Of a stretch of DNA of 64,000 nucleotides, positions 47,994 through 59,255 are shown piece after piece (the first letter of the stretch is position 1; each line of letters opens with the position of its first letter). The translations under genes and the position numbers were made by a program. Below the pieces are notes generated by a model that was not told the DNA's origin, did no database searches, and was given only the letters and a program-made list of their open reading frames with translations. Source of the stretch: Prosopocoilus inquinatus. Taxonomy: Eukaryota > Arthropoda > Insecta > Coleoptera > Lucanidae. The stretch covers positions 27,440,001 to 27,504,000 of the forward strand of contig CM069870.1 in assembly GCA_036172665.1 (NCBI GenBank), read 5' to 3'.

Positions 47994-49343
47994 GGGACAT
48001 GTACCGTGCCTTCAATTGAATTCCTCATTAAAGTAAGCTGTGATTTTTTTATGAAGTTGGCGATACAATTCTAGAGAAAACAGTTGTCATTAACTGTCAG
48101 TACTGATCATAACATCAAATAAAAACACAACATTAAAGTTTAAAGTAGATGCACAAAGTGCTCTCCTTCAGCTTGAATACATAAGCGTACTCTGCGTTTC
48201 ATCTTTTCAAACCCGTTTGCTAAGTGTTCGGGGGTTATGTTAGCACACACATCTGTAATGCCCGCACGAAGTTCTTCGATTGTGTGAGGCGTAGTTCTAA
48301 AAACTGTGTTCTTCATGTGCGGATAAATGAAGTAATTCATAATTGTGAGATCCGGAGACCTTGCAGGAAAATTCACAATCGATTATCTAAAAACTGCTGC
48401 AGGAAAGTCATTGTTTGATGAGCTGTGTGGGCAGTAGCATTGTCTTGCTGAAAAAGCCCTTCTGTAAGTTCATCATCATGTAGTTGATTAATGAAAGGTT
48501 CTAATAACTCATTTCCGTATCTTTCAGCAGTTACTGAGTCGTTAAAAATATTGGTCCGATGATACGCCTTCTTGACACTGCTAGCCAAACACCAATTTTT
48601 AATGGATGTAATGGAGTTTCCACAAATTCATGGGGATTTTCTGCTGACCATATTATCATATTCTGTTTATTTAAATACCCTGAGAGATGAAACCAGGCCT
48701 CATCGGAAAAGAAACACTTGTCAAGAATGTCTTCGTTGTTTAAGTTATCAAGAAACCACTGACAATATTCTGTTCTTCTGTGAAAATCTACTGGCCTGAG
48801 TTCGTGGACTGCTTGAATCTTATGTGGATAAAGCTTTAAGTCTTTTTTAAGAATAGTGTGACATGTTCCCACTGATAGCTGAACTTCTTGTGAAAGTTTC
48901 GCAATAGATTTCTTGGCAGAGTGTTCCATTCGATCCCGAACATCTTCAATGCAGGCTGCAGTCCTTTTCTTAGCTGCTCCGCTCCCTGTTTTGCGACCAA
49001 GTGATCCTGTTTCACGAAATTTAAGAACACAAGCATCGATATGTTTAACTAGCTGTTCATAAGTAATAGCAAAATTAGGAAACTGCTGTCGAAACTTCTG
49101 TACACATTGATTAATTGAATAAACTAACTGTCCCTTTTCTATTCTACCTGTTTGAAAATAACTTTGAACAATAAATATTTTCTGCTGTAATTCTAACATT
49201 TTGAATTAATTGAAAATACAAAGTGTCAATTTGACATTTGTTTAATTAAATAATTGAACAGCTATCAGTGCTGCAGGAGAAAAAGACAGTGAAATCATAG
49301 CCCACTTTAATGAGGAATTCAATTGAAGGCACGGTAGTATGTC
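47994..49343 (-). mobile_element. Mariner/Tc1-like transposon with both TIRs
   Basis: Left end GGGACATGTACCGTGCCTTC and right end (reversed) GGACATACTACCGTGCCTTC continue as inverted repeats of about 50 bp (both read ...AATTGAATTCCTCATTAAAGT inward). The element is 1.35 kb with a single minus-strand transposase gene between the TIRs. It is the best preserved DNA transposon in the window. A clear target duplication was not found. Confidence 0.9.
48140..49199 (-). pseudogene. Transposase, two frameshifts, third catalytic residue replaced
   Basis: Starts MLELQQKIFIVQSYFQTGR. An N-terminal helix-turn-helix part (about residues 1-110, with RETGSLGRKTGSG and KKSIAKLSQEVQLSVGTCH) precedes the catalytic part. 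The first aspartate is in CFFSDEAWFHLSGYL, then GVWLAVSRRRIIGPIF. A one-base frameshift near 48548 leads to LFQQDNATAHTAHQ (second aspartate). A second frameshift near 48375 leads to NFPARSPDLTIMNYFIYPHM. In the family the third acidic residue stands where N appears in IMNYF, roughly 34-36 residues after the second, so the triad looks broken as well. The frame then closes normally at 48140. It would cut and join its own TIRs in the nucleus if intact. Confidence 0.9.
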
Positions 49344-49484
49344 CTACGGTAAATATAATGACGTGTTTTTACATTACCATAGAAACAAGCACTAAACACT
49401 AAGACGGATGGCTTAAAGCTGCGTTCAAACTAATAAACTAACTCAAAATGCACACAGAGACTTTCCCAGATTTTTTTGGCGGGG

Positions 49485-49620
49485 ATAGAATACTTGCGGC
49501 GAAAATATTTAAACATTTAGAACGACTTTTTAAATCAGTAGGGCGGTTTTCGTTAGTTTTATTTGCGCCCCGGCCAACTGATTTAAGAAATCGGTCTAAA
49601 TATTTCCGCCGCAAGTGTAC
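49485..49620. repeat. Hairpin MITE, about 136 bp
   Basis: Arms ACTTGCGGCGAAAATATTTA (49492) and its counterpart ending CCGCCGCAAGTG (about 49605-49617) fold over AAATCAGT...ACTGATTT. No coding content; the long frames on both strands are palindrome artefacts. Confidence 0.75.
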
Positions 49621-50519
49621 ATATTTTGTCATCATGTTTGGCTGTGAAAATTACATTTTTGCTAACTTTTCGCGCCTCCTATTGTACGCCTCCCGGGTTG
49701 GAAATGCTGCATTAAACATTAAACGTCAAAAATTTAATTTGTCGTTTCCTTTGCTCAATATAATGTATAATTTCTTTCAAACAGTGTATTAATTGCAGAT
49801 GGTTTCATCCATTCGAAGAACTAAGGGTTTACTCTACATTTTTATCTCTGAACTAGATACAAAACTAAGTACGTCGGTCGTTATCTCCGTTTTGCATTGT
49901 TTGTGAAATTGATAATTTACAAGATAAAACTTATACTTTTGCAACATTCGTATAACAACCCGTTATGTATTGTGAAGTTTTTACTTGAGTTTGAATTTGT
50001 CGGTTCACATTTTCTAAAATTCTTTTACGGTGAAAGGTGGCCACAAAATGTTTTTGGCACTGAATTTCATGTTTTTCTTAATTTGAAAAATTCATATCAT
50101 TGGAAAGCTTAAAAGAAGACCATTTTTTGCAGTCCTGGCCAACAGTGCTTTTCCATTTAAAAAGAAACCATGTTTATGTTACAGGAGCTCACATGGAAAA
50201 TGTAGTGGTCCATTTAATTGAAATTCTACAGCTTTTGCTTTTGCACTTTCTCTCTAAAATCAGAGATAACCGAGCTACAAGGATTTAATGAACTTCTAAA
50301 AAATCAGTTTTGTTTTTGAAATATTTAGTCAGTCATGACCTTCAAGAAAAGAAAACAAAGCTACATTAAATAGGATTCCGAAAATTAAATCTTTACTTAT
50401 TTAACCGACTCTTTATCTCTGTTGATTTCCAAGATCTCCGTTTGAATATCAGGGAAAGAAACACCCTGTATAAGAAAAAGGTTCCTTTCAGTTAAATACT
50501 ATTTCGTCGGGTACACAAA
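49621..50519. other. No feature recognised
   Basis: Plain AT-rich sequence; AACACCCTGTATAAG at about 50460 is a lone foldback-type end. Confidence 0.45.
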
Positions 50520-51125
50520 TGTGTACGTTATAAACAAATGTCCAGAGTGGGCCAAATTTAACACTGTTGACGGAAACACATATTTTTAGATGAATGGTGT
50601 GTGGAGTTCGATTTTTACAAGTTTAATAGTAAAAACCGCATTTCGATATCTTGAACCGTTTAGGAGTTAGATTAGATTAGATAATAAAATTACCTTTTCA
50701 GAAATATAAAACTTTTCGTATATTAATCAAAAAATTCAAAGGTAATTTTATTCTTTTTTCAAAAATCTGACAATATACAGGGTATTTCATATAAAAATTA
50801 GAAGGTCAGCTTATATTTCAAAAACTATGCGTCTCGAAAAAATATAACACTAATGTATTCTAAAGTGCCTTAAAGTGCCGTAGTTTTTACAGAAATCGAA
50901 AATTTTCATAAAGAAAATTGTTATAAAGGAAGTTACAAATCGCAAAATTTTGAAAAATACGTCGTAGCTCCTAAACTGTTCAGGATATCGAAATGCGGAT
51001 TTTACCATTAAACTTGTCATAAAAATCGAGCTCCAGACACCGAGGTCAGATTTTGTCTAACTCATCTAGAAATAGGTGTTTCCCTTTAAAAGTATCAAGT
51101 TTGGTCTACGCTGTACGTTTTATCC
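50520..51125. repeat. Foldback repeat with an inner hairpin, about 600 bp
   Basis: The arm 50520-50662 (AAACCGCATTTCGATATC...CCGTTTAGGAGTTA) is inverted at about 50965-51125 (TAGCTCCTAAACTG...GATATCGAAATGCGG). Between them a separate hairpin pairs AATAAAATTACCTTTT (about 50682) with AAAGGTAATTTTATT (about 50738), and an ATACAGGGTATTTCAT end lies at 50774. It looks like one foldback inserted in or built on another. Confidence 0.75.
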
Positions 51126-53279
51126 TTTATCCTATAACTACACAGCGGTGAAAATATATTTTCCGAGGTTTTCGATTAGCGGAATACGATGTATTGAAAT
51201 GTTCAGCTGCGCATTGTGAACATTAATCATTAGCCTGGGAATAAAAAGCTTGAAAACGGGAAATACGCTTCCACAATTCAAGGCGGCTCTGCCAGACAAC
51301 CTTAGAAAATATTAACTCTTTGTTGATTAGTCATAACCGAATCCTACTGTAATTCCGTTCACTAATCATAAAACTTTAACGAATTATTTTTATTCGTGGT
51401 TTATGTCCGCTTCCTTGTAAATTACGATACATTTGGATTAAATACGATAGGTTTTCCTTTACTTTTTGTAAAATTGAAAATTATATAAATACGTTGCTGT
51501 CATTTGCTTATATCTACCATATATATACGTACAGTAGGCATACATATACGTTTCAAATTTGTTCGTATGCATATGATTATAGCATGAGCAAGATATAAAC
51601 GTTTTCAAAGTTAAAAATGTTTGAGGATTAAAATCTTCATAAATCCTTCTATCTATACTCTTTCCAACACCGGTATGTATAATATTATCTCTTTAAAAAC
51701 AAGTACAAGAGGTATAACAAATCCGCATTGAACACCTGTGTGAATTTTACTATTTTTCAAAGAAAATACGAAAGAAGCATAGGCAACAAAGGACAGGATG
51801 TACCGTGTTGAAAAGTGAATGAAACCTTGGCGCCGGACAGTCCGAAGTATTGTGCATAACACCTAAGAGAAGAATCCCTTATGTCGTATGCATTTGTCAC
51901 CTCTGGCCAGAGTTCTTTGATCACATTCCTCGTTCCCTTTGTGCGACCGCTGTCTCATTGATTGACAGAGCGCCATGATAATCTGATACCGACCTATGTT
52001 GGTGGGCCGCTTCAACTATAAAACCTGTGCTGCATCGATGCTTAATCTTTTCGATACTTAGAATACCTCGTACGATTCGTTACGGATGCGAATTAAATGA
52101 GTCGACGGATCCTTTCACGTTAGCACGTTCGCTGCAGAAGATAAATTGCAATGTCATTATAAGAATCAAATCTACCTTCAGCAGAAAAATAAAAATGAAA
52201 CGATTCACCTTCCTACGAATGCGTTAATCTTTTTCTCGATTTTGTCCTGATATCATCGATGTATAAGTAACGAAGAATATCAATTAAAATAGATAACTTA
52301 TAATTTTGGAATCTCATAAGAATGTCAAAGTTAAATTTCAGTAAAACAGAAAATAGAATGATAAGCTAATCATATTTTAATAAGATTTGTTTTAATAAAA
52401 GTCCAATATTTATTTCCCGGTGCTGGGATACTTACTATTTTTCTGATTCTATTGTACTCATTGACAGTTAAAACGATACCACCCTGTATTTGATGTATTC
52501 TTTTGATGTGTACGAAGTGAATGCGAACAGAAAAAGTGAAACTGCTCAAATCGGTCGTATTTTCTCATTAGCATTCAGTTCCTCCATTCTTGTGAAATAA
52601 AGATACCGTTCAGTTTTTGCAGCACAAGTAAATTTGTCGATCGTTTTGTATTGAAAATGATCTGAATATTTATTCACTGTCAGTTTGTAAGTACAATTGA
52701 ACGCATTCACTTCGTTAACATCGAAAAAATATATCTAGTTTCGTAGTTTTCAAAGTTGTCACAGTTTCCATCTTTAAGTAAAGAATAATATTTATTTCAT
52801 CTTTTCTTAGATGAATATAAACCGTAAATACATACTTCATGTAACTTAAAATAACAATGCAAGTTTAAAACTTTATACGAAGTCGTTTACTTTTGTATAC
52901 ACCCGATGGCGCACTTAACTTTCGTTAGGGCTTAAACACTGTTTATTTAAATTTCAGCTGAAGCTTAAATTCGTAATGACGATTACTTCAACAGTTGCCA
53001 ATTTCAGTTACTTTTGTGGCGATAATTAAACGTATCAGATATCAAAGTTGCTGAAATCAGTCGAAATGTCAAATAACAAGCTTTGTTTTAAAGTTGTATT
53101 GGAGTAGTACAGGCTGTCTCAACGAAGTGTATTTCTTTTGTGATGATTAGAATGACGAGAAAAACAGATTACGAGTGATACTAGACTTCACTGAGTTTAA
53201 AATTATTTCCAACTATGTGGCAGTGTTACAAAAAATTGTTGTTGTTGTCTCGCAATTACAACAACATAAATATACAGTT
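51126..53279. other. No gene; possible promoter at 52014-52040
   Basis: CTATAAAACC at about 52015, followed 25-30 bp later by a GCATCGATGC stretch in a GC-richer neighbourhood, resembles a TATA promoter. No protein-like frame follows: the 66-codon frame at 52027-52227 shows no signal peptide or motif. Lone ACCACCCTGTATT (52480) and ACAGGCTGTCTC (53109) boxes are also present. Confidence 0.3.
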
Positions 53280-53962
53280 CGTTTCTTTTATACAGAGTGT
53301 CCTAAACCTCTGGAAAAGTCCAAGAATGCCTCTTTAAATTCATTTTATCAAGAAAAGGTCTTAACAAAAGTTGTGTAGGTTTTCATTCCGCAAAATCTCA
53401 AATTATTTTCAAATATACAGGTTGTTCATTTAATAAGTTAAAAACCTGACTTATTATTTTTTAAATGGAATACTATATATTTTATTACAGTTTCGGTTAG
53501 CTCTTGAAGAGACAATAAAAATGATATAACATTATACTTCCTTATTTTTAGTATTCACCGAGTTATTTTTAATTTTAGGCAAAAAATTGGTCATGTTTGA
53601 TCGTCTCCCAAATTGTCAATATTAATGATGCGATAATCGACGTGGGATCAAAATATTTCTGAATCTCTCTACTTTTACAGCATTCATCATTTTTAAAAAT
53701 CTAGCGACTATCAACAACACTGCGATTCAGTTCGCGCATTGTAAAATTAATGTTTTTTTTTTTCAAATGGAACAGCCTGTATATTATAGTATATTTGGAT
53801 AGTGCTTTCTACGAGCTTTCTAACCATATTACATTTTATGGTCTTAAGATTGATAGCTTGTGAGTTATTATCACTTCTCTATAATCATCTTAGGCAACAC
53901 ATTGTAAAATATTTTCATTCGTCTCAGAATCATTTAAGATCGATACAATTTATCGTACTTTT

Positions 53963-54101
53963 ATGCCTGTTTGTACCACTTTCACTTAAAATTTTAAGTT
54001 CTACTTAAGTGGTTAAGTGACACTTTCTGTCATTGAAAAAGTGTCACTTAACCATTTAAGTGGGACTTAAAATTTTAAGTGAAAGTGGCGCAAACGGGCA
54101 T
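53963..54101. repeat. Near-perfect hairpin MITE, 64-bp arms
   Basis: Left arm 53963-54026 and right arm 54038-54101 are complementary with about four mismatches around an 11-base loop (CTGTCATTGAA). Ends are ATGCCTGTTTG and CAAACGGGCAT. The arms contain AAAATTTT and AAGTGGTTAAGTGACACTTT. Confidence 0.85.
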
Positions 54102-54179
54102 TAGTGATTTAAATAAAAATATATAAATAAATTCTGGGACTGAATCATTTTTTTTTTCAGGTAATTCCTGTCATGTAAG

Positions 54180-54310
54180 AACATATTAAGAAAAGGTTGG
54201 ATAATCGCTGGTTAGATCGTGGTATTTGAAGCGGTTTCCATGGTTACCAGATTTGTCTCTCGACTTCTTTTATGGGGATATGAGTAAACGAATGAAAAAA
54301 ATATTCTCTT
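54180..54310 (+). pseudogene. Mariner-like transposase C-terminal fragment
   Basis: Readable as KKRLDNRWLDRG, then after a stop or shift RFPWLPDLSLDFFYGDMSKRMKK. This corresponds to the family text around the third catalytic residue (W..RSPDL.PLDFFLWG). Only about 45 residues survive, inside the foldback centre. It is closer to the 36-kb relic than to the 48-kb element by the DFF.WG pattern. Confidence 0.65.
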
Positions 54311-54330
54311 ATCACAATTTGTTTATAATC

Positions 54331-54361
54331 GTAGATACGTATTTCGACAGCTACGCCACTA
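54331..54361 (-). repeat. Worn PLE-end / hammerhead fragment
   Basis: The reverse complement contains GTAGCTGTCGAAATACGTAT, matching the stem II, GAAA and palindromic stem III part of the PLE 3' motif at 2397-2434 (ATAGCTGCCGAAATACGTAT). The 5' core has lost CTGA and stem I has only two pairs, so it is a relic. Confidence 0.5.
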
Positions 54362-55829
54362 TTTTCATTTCTTTTGAAGATTCAATGAGAATATCCTCTG
54401 GCTCATACCATCCAAAGAGTGTGCGCTTGTGGATGATTGAAAATAGCAGCGTACCTATTGAAATACGCATACAAAGATATAATCTAATATTAGTATGAAA
54501 TAAATTTCAAAAAAACTATTACTAAAGTGTTTTCACCTGTACTATTCTTAATTTATGGGGATACGTAAAGAAACAAGAGTATAAAGATGTACTCGGCACA
54601 TGCAAATAGAAGAAACTCGTGTTTAGCAATATAGCAGCGTTCCTTTTAAATTTTTTTCAATAGTTTAAATTTTTATGATTTTCTAAACCTATTTGTAACT
54701 GGAGACATTTTGCTTTTCTTAGTTATTGTGTAAAAAATAAGATTCAATTTGTTTCTTTGGTATTCATATATTATTATTAATATATTAATTTATTAGAAAT
54801 TACAGTGCAAATAGATTCTTTCCATTCGTTCTCATAGTGTAATTGGAATTATGTTGAAAGTCGTTCAGTTCTCCTGTATTTATTCCATATTTTTATTTTA
54901 ATCGCTACAACAATGACAAAGAAACTGTTAATTTGAACAAAAATAAAGTGTTTGGATAAATATCTTGAATGACGCAGCAGATAAAATATTTCTAAGACAA
55001 ATAAAAATATTATACAGCACGTTTCTTAATTTGATTGTAGAGAAGTGATAATAATTCACAAGTTATAAATCTTAAGACCATAAAATGTGATATGGCTAGA
55101 AAGCTTGTAAAAAGCACTATCCAAATGTACTATAATATACAGTATGTTCCTTTAGAAAAAAATGACTAACTTTATAATACGCGAACTGAATCGTAGTGTT
55201 GTTGATAGTCGCTAGGTTTACGAATATAATGAATATTGTAAAAGAAGAGAGATTTAGAAATATTTTGGTCCAAGGTTGATTGTCGTGTGATTAAAACTGA
55301 CAATTTGAGAGACGATCAAACATGACCTACTTTTTGCAAGAAATTAAAAATAACTCGGTAAATACTAAAAATAAGTAAGTTTAATGTTATATCATTTTCA
55401 TCATCTCTGCAAGGGCTAACCGAAACTGCAATAAAATATATAGTGTTCCATTAAAAAAATAATAAGTTAGGCTTGTAACTTATTAAATGAACAACCTGTA
55501 TATTTGAAAATAATTTTAAATTATGCGGAATGAAAACCACAACTTTTGGTAAGACCTTTTCTTGATAAAATGAATTTAAAGAGGCATTTTTGGACTTTTC
55601 CAGACGTTTGGGACACCCTGTACAGGATGAATCAAAACAGTGGTGCTAAATACAATTTTTTTAATTTCAAATGAAATATCCTATACACGATGTCATATCT
55701 GGTTTGCCTATAAAATTCTACAATTGTTATTAAAAAAAAATATATGAAATATTAGAAGAGAAAGATTTTTGGTAAAGATACAGTTCATACTTTAGCTTAC
55801 TATAAGCTGCTATTAAATGTATTTTCATC

Positions 55830-56425
55830 GTTACAGGGTGATAAGAAAAATGTTACAATTTTTAGAATGGCAAAAGTCATTTTTTGACCGTAACTTGTTC
55901 GTTTAAGGGCCAAATTCAGAACCGACACTTAAGTGGAGTGCGCGCTCAACTTAACTTTCGCTCATATCATACTAACAATAAAAATGAATATTTTTGTAAT
56001 TGTCTAAGGAAACATGAATTTGTACTCAACATTTTACTCCATATATTTACTCAAATATGATGTCAATCAATTCCAGTGATCGTAAATACCTACTTCAACC
56101 TTTGAGGGCGAGGAGAGTCCTCCCTCCACTCAAGTAAGGTTTCTGAATTCGGCCTTAAGGAAGGTTTAATTTTTTGTGATGCATGTCCTATACCTATCTG
56201 CAGTATTTTTTGAGAGCATTAGATTTAGTTAAATTAATTCTCTAAAAACGAGTAATTGTCTAAGATGGAAAACAAATGAACCGATTATCATTAATAAATA
56301 ATTCAAATGGGTCCAAAGCTCTCAAAAAATATTGCAGGTCCATAATTATAGCATACCCATTCATGGGCTGCAATTAACCGAAAAAAGTCAATTAGACGTT
56401 GCAATGTCTTTCTACAACATCAATC
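55830..56425. repeat. Foldback split by a MITE
   Basis: CTGCAGTATTTTTTGAGAGC (about 56200) pairs with GCTCTCAAAAAATATTGCAG (about 56316). Further out, ATGTTACAATTTTTAG...AAAGTCATTTTTTGACCG (55850-55890) resembles the complement of 56370-56415. The left arm is interrupted by the TTAA-flanked MITE. The outer left end is TTACAGGGTGAT (55833). Confidence 0.6.
55907..56154. mobile_element. 248-bp MITE with TTAA target duplication
   Basis: Begins GGGCCAAATTCAGAACCG and ends (reversed) GGCCGAATTCAGAAACC; inverted similarity runs about 40 bp, through ACTTAAGTGGAG. TTAA lies on both sides (55903-55906 and 56155-56158), as made by piggyBac-type transposases. No coding content. It inserted into one arm of an older foldback. 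Confidence 0.8.
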
Positions 56426-58898
56426 AATCATTAAGTCTAGCTTCAATACATCAAAATTTAGATAAATCTTCACTTACTCCTGCTAAATATGCAACTTTAT
56501 AGTGTGAATGAATTTGTAAATTGACTAAGAGGTTCTAAGAACTTTATTCTAATTTTTATTATTGTTTGTTTAAACTTTTTCAGGCTTTCTTGCCTCATTT
56601 GTAAAAGAAATTTCTTTCAATTTGTATTTTTTATTGTCAACGTTGACTGCTTCAATCTAGTGCAGTGATATTTCTTTTCCTACGATTGATTGATTTATAT
56701 ACAGTATGTCCCCGGATTGCGTTTACAAGAGGGAAGAAAAAGTTTATTTTTAGTTTTATAACAAAATGCCAAAGGAAAAAGACGTTTCTATTTTGTTTTA
56801 TATTTCAAAATTTCTACAGTGTGTTCTTAAAATCGAAAACAAAACAAAATTGAATCAACATTTTAAACTATTCCATTAACGCATCATCCTTTCCAGCAGA
56901 TAGTATTTCCACAAAATTAGATAAGGGTTCCTTGTAAATATTTGTTTTAAACGTCACCAAAAATAAAAACCTGAAATTATTAAGTCAGGACTCTTTGGCG
57001 ATCGTAAAACCGAACAATTTCTGCAGATACAATCCAAATTTCCAAATTTGCGAGTTAGCCAGTTAACACGAGAATAATAGATCGGATTGTTACGAACAAA
57101 AGAGAAGGTTAGTTATATTTTGCGGTATTTAAAACCCTTTTTACTAAAACATGTTTCCACTATGTCACATTAAAAATACGTCACGGATAAAAGGAAACGT
57201 TACGAGCTGTCGGGGCAGAACATCCAACTGAACTGATTAATTGATTGATTACTTTGAATTACAAATTTTCCTTTTTATACTGTCCGTGCAGGATGTCACA
57301 AAGTGCTTTTGTAGTATTATTTTAAAAGCCCAAGTCCAGACCAACGTACAAAACTTGTCAGCGTCTCGCTAACCTATGAGCACGTTAGTTATAGTTCATT
57401 TGTCAGCATGGAATTCCCTCTATTAAAACGTTAATTTTGCATAAGTTTCATCTATAGAAAAAGACTTTGATTGCGATGCAACAATTAAGAACCCAAGAGC
57501 AAATTTGATTCAATTAAATATTTTTTTAGGGATATAAATGAATAAGCTAACTATTTCTAAGAGTTACATATCATATATACATTTTCTGCTTCATATGTTT
57601 AACAAAATCGAGAAATTATTTTTTTCGAAATAGGATGCCGTGGAAAACTTTTTATGTGTATCAAGCGGCATGTTTCGTAAAAGCTTATCGAAGTATATCA
57701 AATATATTTAAAAAGTTCAAATTATAACATATTATTAATTTTCATATTTTAAATAGGTATCAGTTTTTGTCACACTAAAAATTGCTAACCGGATTTATCC
57801 TGTTATCGACCAGGTATGTACAAACTATTGACGCAAGAAGAAAATAAGCAATAATAAAATTCTTTTCAACATGGTGCGAAATTTTTGTTCAAAGTATGCG
57901 CTGCACGACAACTCCTTGCAACAATTCTTATCCAATATTATATTTTGAGATAACTTCATTTTTGTAAAGTTATAATGTATTGCATTATAGCTTATTGCGC
58001 TTCCATATTTTTGTATAACTGTTTTCGTTTCAAAATTACTCTCTTGTAAGCAAGGATTAAACTAGAATTTAAACAACATTTAAACACGAAACAATTATAA
58101 ATATATGTGTGTCACCAAAGTGTGAATTAATTTTTCCTACATGATTTCCTCATTCCTGTAGCGTATGAAGACAGATTGTTGTTATTATTGTTGACATTAC
58201 AATTATTTTTAGATAATCTTGCTTTATCCTCATACCCGCATTCTATCTATTTTTATCTTTAACTTTAAATAATATGTTTAATTTAGCATGGCTAAATGTT
58301 TCCTTCGTTTTGCATTACATTGGAATTTCGTGTAGCTACATTTTTCTCGGCATTAAATTACCAGCATTCCTATTTGTTTAATTATATCTTGTAAGCAGAC
58401 TGCAGACAAACGTAATTAACTGCAGTGGACTTAAATTTAAATCATTCACGTAAGTTTACTTCTGTTATAAATATTTTGCAATTATATCAGATTAACTTAC
58501 TATGTAGAACACATACAGCACGTAATACGTGTTGTGTGTTACCGGCAGTTATTTACAATTACTGCGCTTTTGTAAAAATATGCACAATCTTTGTTTAAAT
58601 TACTGATTTTCAAATATTATTATCGAGAAACTTAGATCTGACATTGTTAATTCTTTTTCCCCATTTATTTTTATATACGTTTCTCATCAGTTATTACCTT
58701 GAGAATGGTTTATTAATGTTTTAAATTCGTTTTTTGTCGTTTTAAGCGTAAAATAAATACTTCTGATGAGTTGTGTATTGCCAAAATATTACTGATTAAC
58801 TTTAATCTTTGGTTTATTGCCATGTCTCAATAACAGTAGACATTTCATATTGTTTTGAAACATACCAGTTCTTGCTGAAATGAGATCATAGGCAGTCG
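56426..58898. other. No gene recognised
   Basis: AT-rich. TACAGTATGTCCCCGGATTG at 56700 repeats the possible mariner end seen at 6306. No protein-like frame. Confidence 0.45.
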
Positions 58899-59158
58899 AC
58901 AATTCTTTTGTTTTCGACGAATTTCTATGGCCCCGATTTGATTCACAACCGGTCTAAACGTTTACTGTATATACAGAGTGTGCCAACAATGAGTTCATGG
59001 GTAATATTAACTAGAAACTGAGACGTAAAAAATTTTTTTTATTGTCACAGTAGGCGAGTTACGGTTACATTTTTGTTGGTATCACAATGAAATATCACTT
59101 TTTTTTGTTTTCGTTGAATTGCTGCGATCCCGATTTGATTCACAACCGGTAGAAACGT
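58899..59158 (+). repeat. Two direct copies of a 60-bp repeat
   Basis: CCGATTTGATTCACAACCGG with its upstream TTTTGTTTTCG-GA-TT context occurs at about 58899-58962 and again at about 59100-59158. The second copy runs straight into the Tigger TIR, and the first into ATACAGAGTGTGCC. Confidence 0.65.
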
Positions 59159-59255
59159 ATACAGTAGGACCTCAATAATCCGAACTTCCAGTAATCCGAA
59201 CATCAGAAATTCGAAGCCATAATCCGAGTAACGTCTCGTTAATCCGAACAATGAA
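59159..59255 (+). mobile_element. Isolated Tigger-type TIR with subterminal repeats
   Basis: TACAGTAGGACCTCAATAAT, followed by four or five spaced copies of TAATCCGAAC, matches the left end at 41174. No right end or transposase was found downstream, so this is a truncated copy. Confidence 0.7.

Larger units (their letters stand above)
53280..55625. repeat. 2.3-kb foldback with nested insertions
   Basis: Arms of about 600 bp (53280-53890 and 55030-55625) are inverted copies at roughly 85% identity. Examples: ATACAGAGTGTCCTAAACC against GGGACACCCTGTAC; TCGGTTAGCTCTTG against AAGGGCTAACCGA; TAGCGACTATCAACAACACT against its complement at about 55197. The central 1.1 kb carries a hairpin MITE, a mariner fragment and a PLE-end fragment, so the centre has acted as a landing place or grew by nested insertion. 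Confidence 0.85.

Noticed and set aside
49448..49792. 114-codon plus-strand frame and a 65-codon minus-strand frame
   Set aside because: Both arise from the 136-bp hairpin and its flank; no motif.
52014..52227. Short peptide gene behind a TATA box
   Set aside because: The 66-codon frame lacks a signal peptide, cysteine pattern or known family; only the TATA-like box is kept as a weak note.
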